Assembly: GCF_902500215.1 (NCBI RefSeq) | Contig: NZ_CABVOU010000039.1 | Coordinates: forward strand, 124,001-188,000 | Direction of reading: 5' to 3' | Origin: Halomonas lysinitropha | GTDB lineage: Bacteria > Pseudomonadota > Gammaproteobacteria > Pseudomonadales > Halomonadaceae | DNA length: 64,000 bases | In this document: in pieces, positions 25,822-34,364 of the stretch | How positions within the stretch are numbered: the stretch's first letter is position 1 | How the letters are laid out: each line of letters begins with the position of its first letter | Position numbers and translations under genes: made by a program | The notes under the pieces: model-generated | What the model saw: only the letters and a program-made list of their open reading frames with translations | The model's database searches: none | Told to the model about the DNA's origin: nothing

Positions 25822-25969
25822 GGGGGTTCCTTTTCCGTGGTGCTGACTTTTCCTGAGTCTAGCTGGTGTCAGGGGCACCGCCCCAACGCGCCGGCTTCCA
25901 GGAGGCTGGGCGCCTCGCCGCCGCTGTGGTATTGCTGTTGGCCGGCCCTTTTCTTGCCCAGGAGGCCCC

Positions 25970-26101
25970 ATGCCGTCCACGTCTGATTTCGTCCCCGCCC
26001 ATGCCGACTACCGGACCAAGGTGGAGCACATTCTCCTGGCATCGCCCTTCATCCGGGCGCTGGGCCTCGATTCCGACGAGATCGCTCCTGGCCGTGGTTA
26101 A
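25970..26101 (+). pseudogene. Truncated start of a PaaI-type thioesterase gene
   Basis: A 43-codon ORF with a very good ribosome binding site (AGGAGG at 25960-25965) encodes a protein ending SPFIRALGLDSDEIAPGRG and then stops with TAA. The pattern P-F-x6-L-G-x5-I-x-P-G-R is the beginning of hotdog-fold PaaI-type thioesterases, which run to 130-150 residues. Nothing resembling the rest follows: a Nudix-MBL gene starts 9 bases later. I infer a deletion remnant that may still supply translation to the next gene as a leader. Confidence 0.55.
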
Positions 26102-26110
26102 GTCGCGCTG

Positions 26111-27769
26111 ATGGCTGACGAGCGCAAGCGCGAGATGCGCCCCGCCGCGACGCTCGCCCTGGTGCGCGACAGCGAGCAGGGGCTGGAGGTCCTGCTGCTG
26201 CAGCGCACCTGGCAGGCAGCTTTCCTGCCCGGCTACTTCGTGTTTCCCGGCGGGGCCGTGGACCCGCAGGACCCGGATGTCCGAGCCTTTGCCTCCGGGT
26301 GCGATGATGCCGCCATCAGCCAGACCCTGAGCCTCGACGAGGGCGGGGCCGACTACATGATCGCGGCCCTGCGCGAGTGCTTCGAGGAGGCGGGGCTGCT
26401 GCTGGCCGTGGATGGCCAGGGGAACCTGCCGCCGGCGGATCATCCGGTACTGAGCGAGGGGCGGGAGTCCCTGCGGCGCGAGGAATCGAGCTTCCGAGGA
26501 CTCTGCGAGCGCTACGGCCTCGGGCTGCCGCTGGACCGGCTGGCCTACCTGGGGCACTGGGTCACGCCCCGGGGCGCGCCGCGGCGCTTCGATACGCGCT
26601 TTTTCGTGGCCCTGGCGCCCCCCGACCAGCAGGCGCTGCATGATGGCAGCGAGACCATCGATCATCTCTGGCGTTCTCCCGCCCGAGTGCTTTCGGACCA
26701 CCGCCAGGGCCGTCTCTCGCTGGGCTATCCCACCCTGCGTACACTGCGTCTGCTTGCCGACTTCTCCACCGCCGAGGGGCTGTTGCGCTACGCCCATGCC
26801 AACCCCCCGACCCCGCATCCCAGCCGCCCCTGGCCGGCCCGCAAGGGTAATGCCACCTGGCAGGTGGAGCCGGATGCCCCGGCCTATGCAGAGGTACGCC
26901 GCCTGGACCCACTGCGGCAGGGCACGGCCAGCGCCGAGATCGAGCCCGGCAGGGCGGTCGAACTGGCGCCGGGGGTGACCCGGGTGACCGCGCCCAATCC
27001 GGGGGTGATGACCGGTCCCGGCACCAACAGCTATCTGTTGGGTGACGGCGAGGATCATCTGGTGATCGACCCTGGCCCCGTGCAGCCGGCGCATCTGCAA
27101 CGCTTGCTTGGGCTGGCCGGCGGGAAGATCTCCCGGGTCCTGGTTACCCACACCCATATCGACCACTCGCCGGGAGCGGCCTGGCTCAAGGCGCGCACCG
27201 GTGCTCGACTGGTGGGTCTGCCGCCTCCGCCCGGCGCCAGCCAGGACGCCGGTTTCTCGCCGGACGACCGGCCCCGCCATGGCGAGCGCCTCGCAACGCC
27301 TGCGGGCATGCTGAAGGTGCTGCATACCCCCGGGCATGCGTCCAACCATCTCTGCTATCTGCTGGAGCCTGAGCGGCTGCTGTTCGCCGGTGATCAGGTG
27401 ATGCAGGGCTCCACGGTGGTGATCAACCCGCCGGACGGCGACATGGCCGCCTATCTGGCTGCCTTGCACGCCCTCGGCGAGGAACCCTTCGACACCATCG
27501 CCCCGGGCCACGGCTTCCTGATCGGCGAGGGCCACGCCGCTATCGACTTCCTGGTCACCCATCGCCTGGCCCGGGAACACAAGGTGCGCCGGGCCCTGGC
27601 GCGCCATGGCCCGGCGAGCCTGGAGGCGTTGACGCGCCACGCCTACGATGATGTGCCGGAGGACAAGCAGAGGGTAGCGGCGCGCTCGGCGCTGGCCCAC
27701 CTGCTCAAGCTCGAGGCCGAAGGGCGCGCGGCGCAGCAGGCGGGGCAGTGGGTCTCCCGGGAGGGCTGA
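26111..27769 (+). CDS. Nudix hydrolase fused to metallo-beta-lactamase-fold hydrolase
   Basis: The 552-residue protein is a natural two-domain fusion. The Nudix part (about residues 10-235) has PGYFVFPGGAVDPQD and then, after an insertion of about 40 residues, ALRECFEEAGLLL, the interrupted Nudix box seen in NUDT19-like coenzyme A hydrolases. The C-terminal part (about 285-520) is an MBL fold with VLVTHTHIDHSPGA (HxHxDH zinc site), LHTPGHASNHLCYLL and IAPGHG, resembling LACTB2. A combined role in hydrolysis of a nucleotide or CoA thioester is plausible but unproven. It starts 9 bases after the truncated thioesterase remnant. Confidence 0.9.
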   Translation: MADERKREMRPAATLALVRDSEQGLEVLLLQRTWQAAFLPGYFVFPGGAVDPQDPDVRAFASGCDDAAISQTLSLDEGGADYMIAALRECFEEAGLLLAVDGQGNLPPADHPVLSEGRESLRREESSFRGLCERYGLGLPLDRLAYLGHWVTPRGAPRRFDTRFFVALAPPDQQALHDGSETIDHLWRSPARVLSDHRQGRLSLGYPTLRTLRLLADFSTAEGLLRYAHANPPTPHPSRPWPARKGNATWQVEPDAPAYAEVRRLDPLRQGTASAEIEPGRAVELAPGVTRVTAPNPGVMTGPGTNSYLLGDGEDHLVIDPGPVQPAHLQRLLGLAGGKISRVLVTHTHIDHSPGAAWLKARTGARLVGLPPPPGASQDAGFSPDDRPRHGERLATPAGMLKVLHTPGHASNHLCYLLEPERLLFAGDQVMQGSTVVINPPDGDMAAYLAALHALGEEPFDTIAPGHGFLIGEGHAAIDFLVTHRLAREHKVRRALARHGPASLEALTRHAYDDVPEDKQRVAARSALAHLLKLEAEGRAAQQAGQWVSREG

Positions 27770-27802
27770 GGGCCGCCTGTGCCCGAACGACGGGCGACAG
27801 GC

Positions 27803-28708
27803 CTATGCCCAGCGCTCGTCGGCGGTGAAGGCCACGGTGAACCAGCGCCGTTCCGGCGGCGGGCTCAAGCCGGCGCTGATCTGCTCGCGGATCTCGTCGA
27901 GTACGGCGATGCCCTGGCCCTGGCCGTATTCGGGCGTGGTGACGATATGGATCTCGATATAGTGGCCGCGGCCGGCCTTGGCCACATGGCTGTAGTAGCG
28001 CAGCAGCCCCTCGCGCGTCATCACCGGCGCCATGGCCGCATGGACTTCGCGGTCGATCCCGCTCGGCGCGATCAACAGCACCTCCTTCATGGCGCGGCGT
28101 ACGATACCGATGGGCACCGGCATGAAGCTGGCCGTCAGTACCATCAGCAGCACCGAGTCCACGTAGGGGGTGAGGTGCGCCCAGGCAGTGCCCTGCAGGA
28201 AGCGGGCGATAACAAAAGCCACCAGCAGAGAGGTGGTGATCAGCGCCGCCATCAGCCAGCCCTGCATGTCGATACGCACGAATTCGGAGTCCGCGGTGCG
28301 ATTGATGCGCCGCTGGTAGCCGGTCATGACGAAGCAGACGATGGCCACTACCACGGCGTAGCCGATCGCCAGATCGAAGGCGAGTTCGCGGCCGCCCTCG
28401 CGCAGGTCCAGCAGGGCGGTGAGGAAGGCATAGAAGCAGAGCAGCATCAGGATGCTGCCGTTGAGCGCCGCCACCAGCGGCTCCAGGTGCCAGTAGCCGT
28501 GCTGGAAGCGGTCGCTGGCCTCGCGCACGGCGAGGCGCGCCACGAAGAGCGCCAGTCCCGACATGGCGGCGTCGATGGTGGAGAAGACGCCATCGAAGAG
28601 GATCGACTGCGAGCCGGCGAGCAGGCCGAAGATGACCCCCAGGCTGGAGACACCCAGCGTGACGAGGATGGATAGCTTCAGCGCGCGCTGCTCGAGGGTG
28701 GCTTGCAT
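27803..28708 (-). CDS. Cation diffusion facilitator (CDF) family transporter
   Basis: The start at 28708 gives 301 residues. The N-terminal part has membrane segments with the CDF motif GSQSILFDGVFSTIDAAMSG, which provides the metal-binding aspartates, and further segments LMLLCFYAFLTALLDL and AIGYAVVVAIVCFVMTG. DMQGWLMAALITTSLLVAF is the second metal-site helix. A cytosolic C-terminal domain of about 90 residues follows. It should export a divalent metal such as zinc, iron or manganese in exchange for protons; specificity is not clear. It converges with the Nudix-MBL gene. Confidence 0.88.
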   Translation of the reverse strand: MQATLEQRALKLSILVTLGVSSLGVIFGLLAGSQSILFDGVFSTIDAAMSGLALFVARLAVREASDRFQHGYWHLEPLVAALNGSILMLLCFYAFLTALLDLREGGRELAFDLAIGYAVVVAIVCFVMTGYQRRINRTADSEFVRIDMQGWLMAALITTSLLVAFVIARFLQGTAWAHLTPYVDSVLLMVLTASFMPVPIGIVRRAMKEVLLIAPSGIDREVHAAMAPVMTREGLLRYYSHVAKAGRGHYIEIHIVTTPEYGQGQGIAVLDEIREQISAGLSPPPERRWFTVAFTADERWA

Positions 28709-28888
28709 GTGGCGTCTCGGGTTCGGAAAGCGCTTCAGTCTAGCCGAGTGGGAAATGGCGGGCGAGGGGACGGCGCGTTGAGCTTCCCTCCGGCGCTGCG
28801 GCGTTTGCCTCGATAGCCGGCTCGAGATTGCCAAGGCCAAGGGCCCTCATCCAGACTGTTATTCTCTTTCCCGACATCAGGAGGCCCC

Positions 28889-29158
28889 ATGAGCCAGCCC
28901 GTCATCGCCGACAACCAACCAAAGCCTGTCACCCTCCAGAAGGGCAAGAAGTATGCCTTCTGCGCGTGCGGCCATTCCCAGACACAACCTTTCTGCGACG
29001 GCTCTCACAAGGGCACGGGCTTCACGCCGAAGGTGTTCGAGGCCGAGCAGGATGGCGAAGCCTACCTGTGCCAGTGCAAGCAGACCGGCAACGCACCCTT
29101 CTGCGACGGTACCCACCAGCAGTTCAGTCAAGCGCAGGTGGGTAGGGAGGCGCCATGA
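28889..29158 (+). CDS. CDGSH iron-sulfur protein with two domains
   Basis: The 89-residue protein holds two CDGSH zinc-finger-like motifs that bind [2Fe-2S] clusters through three cysteines and one histidine. The first is FCACGHSQTQPFCDGSH (about residues 28-44), the second CQCKQTGNAPFCDGTH (about 63-78). The tandem layout resembles bacterial relatives of CISD3/Miner2. It probably transfers electrons or clusters in the cytosol. AGGAGG precedes the ATG. Confidence 0.93.
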   Translation: MSQPVIADNQPKPVTLQKGKKYAFCACGHSQTQPFCDGSHKGTGFTPKVFEAEQDGEAYLCQCKQTGNAPFCDGTHQQFSQAQVGREAP

Positions 29159-29351
29159 CCGGCGCCCACCTGTCCTGACCACCTGGCCCGGATCATGGTC
29201 TTGCCCTGAAGCCTCCACTTGGTCGTCGAATACGGCGCCCAGAGAGGTTTCGAGAGCCTTGGAGGCCGGGACAGCCCCTTTCTCTCCTATACTCGCCATT
29301 GAAGAACGACGTGCTCTAGGCGTCGGCTGACTGCAGGCCGACTATAGTCCG

Positions 29352-30542
29352 ATGCTCAAAGCCCACTTGGAGGCGATACGCGCGTATCGGGATGCTATGA
29401 CGTACAGGGCCAGGTCGGTATTGTGGAAGGATTTCATCACCTCGGGAGGGCGCTCCACACTGGAAGATCCGGATTTTCTCCGTCTGAGCATCATGAATGT
29501 GATGGCGGGAGCCGGGTGTGTGGCTTTCCTGCTCTTCCTTGTGCTCGATTCGACCGGCTCGTTTGGTTGGTCAACGCTGCGAATTGCGACCGATCTGCTG
29601 GGTATCGCCTTGACGCTGGGCGTGATCGTGGGGTTGCGCGCGGGTGCACCGCTCGGTGTGATGGCCAAACTGTCGCACCTCGCCCTGTTCGTCCTTCTTC
29701 TACTGCTGGCTGTGGCAAGAGGAGAGAGTGTCCTCGCCGTCACCATACCCTTGATCTACCCGGCGCCTGCCTACCTGTTACTGGATTCGGTTTATCGAGC
29801 CAGCATCGGCACAGCGCTGATGGTCCTGTGTCTATATGCCGTTATCCTGACCAATACTGGAGGGTTTTTCGAAGATATGGTCGCCGTGCTGGATGGTGCG
29901 CTGTCCATTACGCTCGCCATGGCATTCCAGGCAGCGGTGATGGCCCTGTACTTGCGAAGTCGGCAACAGTCCATCGCGTGGCTGAAATCGCTGAAAGATA
30001 CCCTCGCCTTCCAGTCCGCTCATGATCCGTTGACCGGCCTGCAGAACCGCTACACCTTTGATGAAGTGATCAGCCGGGAAATGAGGCGGCGTTCCGATGA
30101 TCGGCTGTTCGCGTTCCTGATGCTCGATATCGATTCTTTCAAGGCGTACAACGACACGTTCGGACACCCCGAAGGGGATGAACTGCTGCAGCGGCTCGCG
30201 AAGGCAGTGCAAGGGCTATTCAATCGTGCCGAGGATCATGTGTTCCGGTTGGGCGGGGAGGAATTCGGGATCGTGTTCCGTCCTCGCGATCGGAGCGAAG
30301 CCGCATTGATGGCGGATAGGCTGCTTGAAGTCATCGAGTCCATGGAAGTCCCTTCTCCCGGTGGCCCGCATCGGCACATCACAGCATCCGCGGGTCTGCT
30401 GTGCCGAGCTCCCGGGCCGGGTCCGGATTCCGAGACCATCTATCGGCTGGCCGACCAGGCCATGTACCGGGCCAAGGAAACGGGTCGGGCCCGTTGGGTG
30501 GAGGCCAACGATGAAAAGCGGAAGAACGACGGGACCCACTGA
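29352..30542 (+). CDS. Membrane-bound diguanylate cyclase (GGDEF)
   Basis: The 396-residue protein has five or six membrane segments in the first 210 residues (for example VMAGAGCVAFLLFLVLD and AKLSHLALFVLLLLLAVARG) and then a GGDEF domain. HDPLTGLQNRYTFDEV opens the domain, and the active site reads GGEEF at residues 301-305, an accepted active variant. The metal-binding MLDIDSFKAYNDTFGH is intact. No EAL domain is present. It should make cyclic di-GMP in response to an unknown membrane signal. The membrane part resembles MASE-type sensors, but I cannot name the subtype. Confidence 0.92.
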   Translation: MLKAHLEAIRAYRDAMTYRARSVLWKDFITSGGRSTLEDPDFLRLSIMNVMAGAGCVAFLLFLVLDSTGSFGWSTLRIATDLLGIALTLGVIVGLRAGAPLGVMAKLSHLALFVLLLLLAVARGESVLAVTIPLIYPAPAYLLLDSVYRASIGTALMVLCLYAVILTNTGGFFEDMVAVLDGALSITLAMAFQAAVMALYLRSRQQSIAWLKSLKDTLAFQSAHDPLTGLQNRYTFDEVISREMRRRSDDRLFAFLMLDIDSFKAYNDTFGHPEGDELLQRLAKAVQGLFNRAEDHVFRLGGEEFGIVFRPRDRSEAALMADRLLEVIESMEVPSPGGPHRHITASAGLLCRAPGPGPDSETIYRLADQAMYRAKETGRARWVEANDEKRKNDGTH

Positions 30543-30642
30543 TGGTTACCGAGAAAAGTGCCGCCTCTCTGGAAGCAGCACGTTTTCTAGATCGGGAGCC
30601 AGAACCCTGGGTAATTGACGGCCTGGGGCGCTGGTGCAGGCG

Positions 30643-31962
30643 CTACTCCTCCAGGCGGATTCTCCGCAGGGTGTAATCGCCTCCCTGGTTGGCCAGCACG
30701 AAGCCCTGGAAGGGATCGCGCAGGCCGTTTTCCCGTGCCTGAATAAGGCGCTGGTCATCCACGCGGACCTCCATTCGCCCGTCCTCGTCACGCGTCCAGA
30801 CAAGGCGGTGGAACCTGCCATCCTCGAGGTCGAGACTGCCCTCGTGGCGCGCTACGACTTCGGCACCTCCGGAAATCAGCCTGACCAGACTGAGCCCTGG
30901 GCGTGAGCCGGGAGAGTAGACCAGGCGATAGCCGGTGCCGTTGGGCCGGTTGCCCTGGAAGAGCCCAAGCTCAAGGCTGCCAGGCCGCTGCCGGGAGGCC
31001 AGCTCCAGCTCCATCCTGAAGGCGTTGTCGACGGGGGAGTTGACGAAGATGCGCGCCGGTTCCACGGGGGCGGACACCTCGCCCTGCCTGGTATTGCCCG
31101 TCTGATCGAGGATCAGCTCCAGCATTGCCAGACCGATCTCTTCCGGCCGGTCGGCGCTGAGACGGCGGGAATCGCGTTGGGTCGTCCGCTGCATCTCCAC
31201 GATACTGCGCAGGCCGTTATCCTCGACCTCGAAGTCGCCGCTGAGCACTGACCAGGACGGGTTGCGGCGGAAATCACCGTCGCGGAAGTCGTCCTGCAGG
31301 ACGACCCGAGACTCGGGTTCGGGTTGCGGCTGCGAGGGGGCGGCCACCTCTTCCTTCTCCGTCTGGCGCAAGCGTTTCAGCAGTTCGGCCGAGGCGCGGC
31401 CGTTCCGGGCAATGCCCTTGTCGGCCTGATACTCGCGTATTGCACTGCGGGTCCGTCTTCCCATGGCGCCATCCACCGGGCCTGCGTCATAGCCGAGCCG
31501 ATTGAGCTCACGCTGTATCTCGGCTATGCCTTGCCGGTCCGTCAGGCTCTCGATATCGGGTCGCGAACGCTGTGTGGCCTGTGAAGAGGATTCCTCTTCT
31601 TTCTGCTCTTCCGGTTGCCAGCCACGCGCCGACTGCTGCGCTTCGGCGACCTGACCAGACGTCATGCGTTCGGCCAGCGAGTCGCGTGCCTCCCCGGCAT
31701 GGCGGTGACCGCGCGCGGCGGCCAGGTTGTACCACTTGTGAGCCTGCACGAAATTCTGGACGGTCCCGTTGCCGGACTCGTACAGGCGGGCGAGCATGTA
31801 CTGGGCATCGGCATCGCCGCTTCTGGCCGCTTCGCTGAATTCCTGGAGTGCCTGGCGATACTCCTGCTGCTCATAGTAGCGCATGCCGTCGGCGTAATCG
31901 GCGCTGGCCAGTCCGGCGTAGCCGAAGAGGATAAGACTGAGTGCGAGTCCCTTGATGATCAC
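30643..31962 (-). CDS. SEL1-repeat, peptidoglycan-binding exported protein
   Basis: The start is a GTG at 31962, eight bases after AAAGGAGG, and gives 439 residues with a signal peptide (IIKGLALSLILFGYAGLASA). SEL1/TPR-like repeats follow (YRQALQEFSEAARSGDADAQ, then YMLARLYESGNG). A peptidoglycan-binding_1 domain has EIQRELNRLGYDAGPVDGAM and GRRTRSAIREYQADKGI. After a charged linker, the last 190 residues (from VVLQDDFRDGDFRRNPSW) look like a concanavalin-type beta-sandwich. A periplasmic scaffold at the cell wall is a reasonable inference; no enzyme motif is visible. Confidence 0.82.
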   Translation of the reverse strand: MIIKGLALSLILFGYAGLASADYADGMRYYEQQEYRQALQEFSEAARSGDADAQYMLARLYESGNGTVQNFVQAHKWYNLAAARGHRHAGEARDSLAERMTSGQVAEAQQSARGWQPEEQKEEESSSQATQRSRPDIESLTDRQGIAEIQRELNRLGYDAGPVDGAMGRRTRSAIREYQADKGIARNGRASAELLKRLRQTEKEEVAAPSQPQPEPESRVVLQDDFRDGDFRRNPSWSVLSGDFEVEDNGLRSIVEMQRTTQRDSRRLSADRPEEIGLAMLELILDQTGNTRQGEVSAPVEPARIFVNSPVDNAFRMELELASRQRPGSLELGLFQGNRPNGTGYRLVYSPGSRPGLSLVRLISGGAEVVARHEGSLDLEDGRFHRLVWTRDEDGRMEVRVDDQRLIQARENGLRDPFQGFVLANQGGDYTLRRIRLEE

Positions 31963-32278
31963 GGTGATGCCTCCTTTGAACGGGCTTGCTATCCACGACA
32001 TCCCAATGTCGGGACGGTAGGGATGCCGCTGCCTGTCCGGCTGTTCCGGGCAGGCGACAGGCATTCCTCTCTCTGAGCGTATCACCAGGACGAGGAAGTT
32101 GCGTGATCGCGTGGCCACTACATGCTGGCGCTTACCGAGAATTCGTAACTGAATGGCCAGCCTCGGCCGCAATCGGAGCAATCGGGGAGGTACCTCGATT
32201 TTTTCCGAATGTCGGGAACCGTGACCCGGCGCAGTGGGCGTGGCACGATGACGATTGATCAATGACCGAGACCCCTCG
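31963..32278. other. Divergent intergenic region with two inverted repeats
   Basis: This 316-base gap separates the minus-strand SEL1 gene from the plus-strand VTT gene and should hold both promoters. Two inverted repeats are visible: CGACAT-CCCA-ATGTCG at 31996-32011 and TGCCTGTC (32030-32037) with GACAGGCA (32056-32063). No convincing -35/-10 pair or gene is seen. Confidence 0.5.
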
Positions 32279-32956
32279 ATGTTCAACGACAGTTCGCCAA
32301 GGCGCCCCTGGCGATGGGTAACGATCAGCTCCACGCTGCTGATGGTTGGCTATCTGTGGATCTGGTACGCGCCGGAACTGGCCGACGTGCAGCGCTGGGC
32401 CGACGGGGCTTCTCACCAGCCCGCCGTGATCGTCTCGGTGATCCTGATAATGGCGGTGACCCTGACATTAGGCCTTCCCGGCAGCTTCGGACTCTGGCTG
32501 ATCGCACCCTTCTATAATCCCTTGGCCGCCACCCTGATGTTGACTGTCGGCAGCGTGGTGGGTGGCCTGGGAGCCTACTACCTCTCTTCCCGCTTCAGCG
32601 ATCGCTGGACGTCCAAGGGTCTCACTCGCAAGGTCACGCGCAAGTTGGAAAAGCGAAGTGATTTCCTGACCCAGTGCGCCCTGCGGGTATTTCCGGGTTT
32701 CCCACACTCCGTGGTCAACTTTGCGGCGGGTCTGCTGCGCCTGCCGCTGGTTACGTTTGTGATGGCGGCCATCATCGGCCTGGGGGTGAAGTGGGCGGTC
32801 TATTCCAGCGCCATTTACGGCGCGCTGGAGGCGGTGGAACGGGAGGACGCTGTCAGTCCCGATGTGCTCTTGCCACTCGCTGCGTTGACCCTGCTGCTGC
32901 TGACTGGCGCCTGGCTGCGCCGTCGGGTAGAGGCCCATGGCCATCCGTTGGGGTAG
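32279..32956 (+). CDS. VTT/TVP38-TMEM64 family membrane protein
   Basis: I start at the ATG at 32279, giving 225 residues. The protein has about five membrane segments, including PAVIVSVILIMAVTLTLGLP and LAATLMLTVGSVVGGLGAYYL. FPGFPHSVVNFAAGL resembles the FPG-x-P-h-x-x-h-N-x-x-x-G motif of the VTT (SNARE-associated Golgi/DedA) family, and the re-entrant loop order fits. DedA relatives are linked to lipid flipping and proton-motive force; the role here is unknown. It is divergent from the SEL1 gene. Confidence 0.85.
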   Translation: MFNDSSPRRPWRWVTISSTLLMVGYLWIWYAPELADVQRWADGASHQPAVIVSVILIMAVTLTLGLPGSFGLWLIAPFYNPLAATLMLTVGSVVGGLGAYYLSSRFSDRWTSKGLTRKVTRKLEKRSDFLTQCALRVFPGFPHSVVNFAAGLLRLPLVTFVMAAIIGLGVKWAVYSSAIYGALEAVEREDAVSPDVLLPLAALTLLLLTGAWLRRRVEAHGHPLG

Positions 32957-33063
32957 AAGGGATAGTGCCTCGCGTTGAGCCGGGGTATCCATAAATAGCG
33001 GTAGTGCAAGAGCGCTAGCGTGAATCGGGACGCCACCCCGCTGTCCTCTGAAGGAAATCGTCC

Positions 33064-33657
33064 ATGAGGTGCTCAGTCAGTGCTGCCTGGTATCCGGTGA
33101 TCGTCGCCGCCGTTCTCTCATCGGGGTGTTCTTCGCACGGCACTTATCCCGTCGAATGGGGCGGCCTCTCAGCATCCCCAGGCGATAGCTGCCCCTCGCT
33201 CACAGGCGTTTACCGGAACGCGGGGGAACGCGCGGTACCGGAGGGTGGCTCGCCTCAGTATTCCCCGCCTTATCTCTCCAGCTATTTCCATGCGAACAGT
33301 ACCACGGCGGTGCGAGCGAAGCGGGTGCGGATCACGGGCGATGCGAACGCGGAGCTCATGGTCGAAGCGCTCGACGAGGCTGCTCCCCTCGAGCAACGCA
33401 TCCTGCAGCGGCAGGAGGATTACCTCTGCGAGGATGGTTGGCTGTTGCTTGAGTCGTCTCGTTGGGTGGCGGAACAAGTCAGTGGCTTCGAGTCCATGAC
33501 CTATCGATTCACCAGGGCGAACGATGGCACTTTGGTGGTTCAGGTGAGCGCTTCCGCGCTCGGTGTGATCTTTGTGGTGCCCGTCGCCGGCAGCTCAACC
33601 GAATGGCACCGTTTCCAGCCGGTGGAATCGGGCAGCGTTCGGTCTGTTGGCCAGTGA
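33064..33657 (+). CDS. Hypothetical lipoprotein
   Basis: The 197-residue protein begins with a lipoprotein signal (VIVAAVLSSGCSSHG), so the mature form should be acylated at Cys22. I recognise no domain. The body has CPSLTGVYRNAGERAVPEGG, a pattern often seen in small outer-membrane lipoproteins of gammaproteobacteria, then mixed beta-like stretches (YRFTRANDGTLVVQVSASA). It sits between unrelated genes and is not obviously in an operon. Codon use appears normal for the window. Confidence 0.75.
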   Translation: MRCSVSAAWYPVIVAAVLSSGCSSHGTYPVEWGGLSASPGDSCPSLTGVYRNAGERAVPEGGSPQYSPPYLSSYFHANSTTAVRAKRVRITGDANAELMVEALDEAAPLEQRILQRQEDYLCEDGWLLLESSRWVAEQVSGFESMTYRFTRANDGTLVVQVSASALGVIFVVPVAGSSTEWHRFQPVESGSVRSVGQ

Positions 33658-33720
33658 GCGGGCGAGAGGAGTATGCCCTGCCGTGACGGACAAAATAGAG
33701 AGGGCAGAGCATGCTGCCCG

Positions 33721-34230
33721 TCAGGGCGTCACTTCGTGGCCCATCGCATCGAGCCAGTCCACCTCCAGCCGGAAGGGCCCTGCGGTTCGGTCGGCAATCA
33801 GGAATCCCAGCTGCTGGATCGCCGCGGGGTCGAGCAGCGGTGCATTCTCCAGCCTGCGGCCGCGGAAGACGGCCTCGAACTCACTCCAGGGGAGTGCGAC
33901 TCGCTGCCACTCGCCGGCGTATGGCTGGAACAGCGCGCGGTAGGCGCCTCCATCGAAGAGCTCGCCGGTACGCAAGCGCAGCTGGTAGCGGCGACCGTCG
34001 CCACGTACATGAAGCACAACGCCCGAGGCGTCGCTCAGGTCGATCACCTCGGGTTCGCGGCGCACCGAGGCAAAACCACCGTTGTTCTCGAGCGAAATCT
34101 CGCCGCTGAACACGCCGATGCCCGCTTCTATATGCAGGTTGCCCTGGGAGATCCCACCCATCACGTCATCGTTGATGGCTCGCCAGCGTGTTGCCTCGTC
34201 CGCGAGCTGAAAGTCGATCAGGCGTGTCAT
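33721..34230 (-). CDS. CIA30 family protein
   Basis: The 169-residue protein matches the CIA30 family: DEATRWRAINDDVMGGISQG near the start, FSGEISLENNGGFASVR, and VALPWSEFEAVFRGR with a late LGFLIADRTAGPFRLEVDWL. Eukaryotic CIA30/NDUFAF1 helps assemble respiratory complex I; bacterial members are short and uncharacterised, sometimes near oxidoreductases. The fold is galactose-binding-like. The gene is divergent from the nitroreductase gene at 34365. Confidence 0.88.
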   Translation of the reverse strand: MTRLIDFQLADEATRWRAINDDVMGGISQGNLHIEAGIGVFSGEISLENNGGFASVRREPEVIDLSDASGVVLHVRGDGRRYQLRLRTGELFDGGAYRALFQPYAGEWQRVALPWSEFEAVFRGRRLENAPLLDPAAIQQLGFLIADRTAGPFRLEVDWLDAMGHEVTP

Positions 34231-34364
34231 GGCGCCTCCTCTGGCCGTCCGTTTACCCTGGGCTCAGCTTGCCTGCCATGTCGCGTGCTGTCTTGTACTG
34301 GGCACTACCGTGCAAGAATTGCGACATACTCTGAGAGACATTAGCCAGCCATTGCGAGGGCACC

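Noticed and set aside
30252..30266. GGEEF in the diguanylate cyclase as an inactive site
   Set aside because: GGEEF is a well-known active form of the GGDEF motif.
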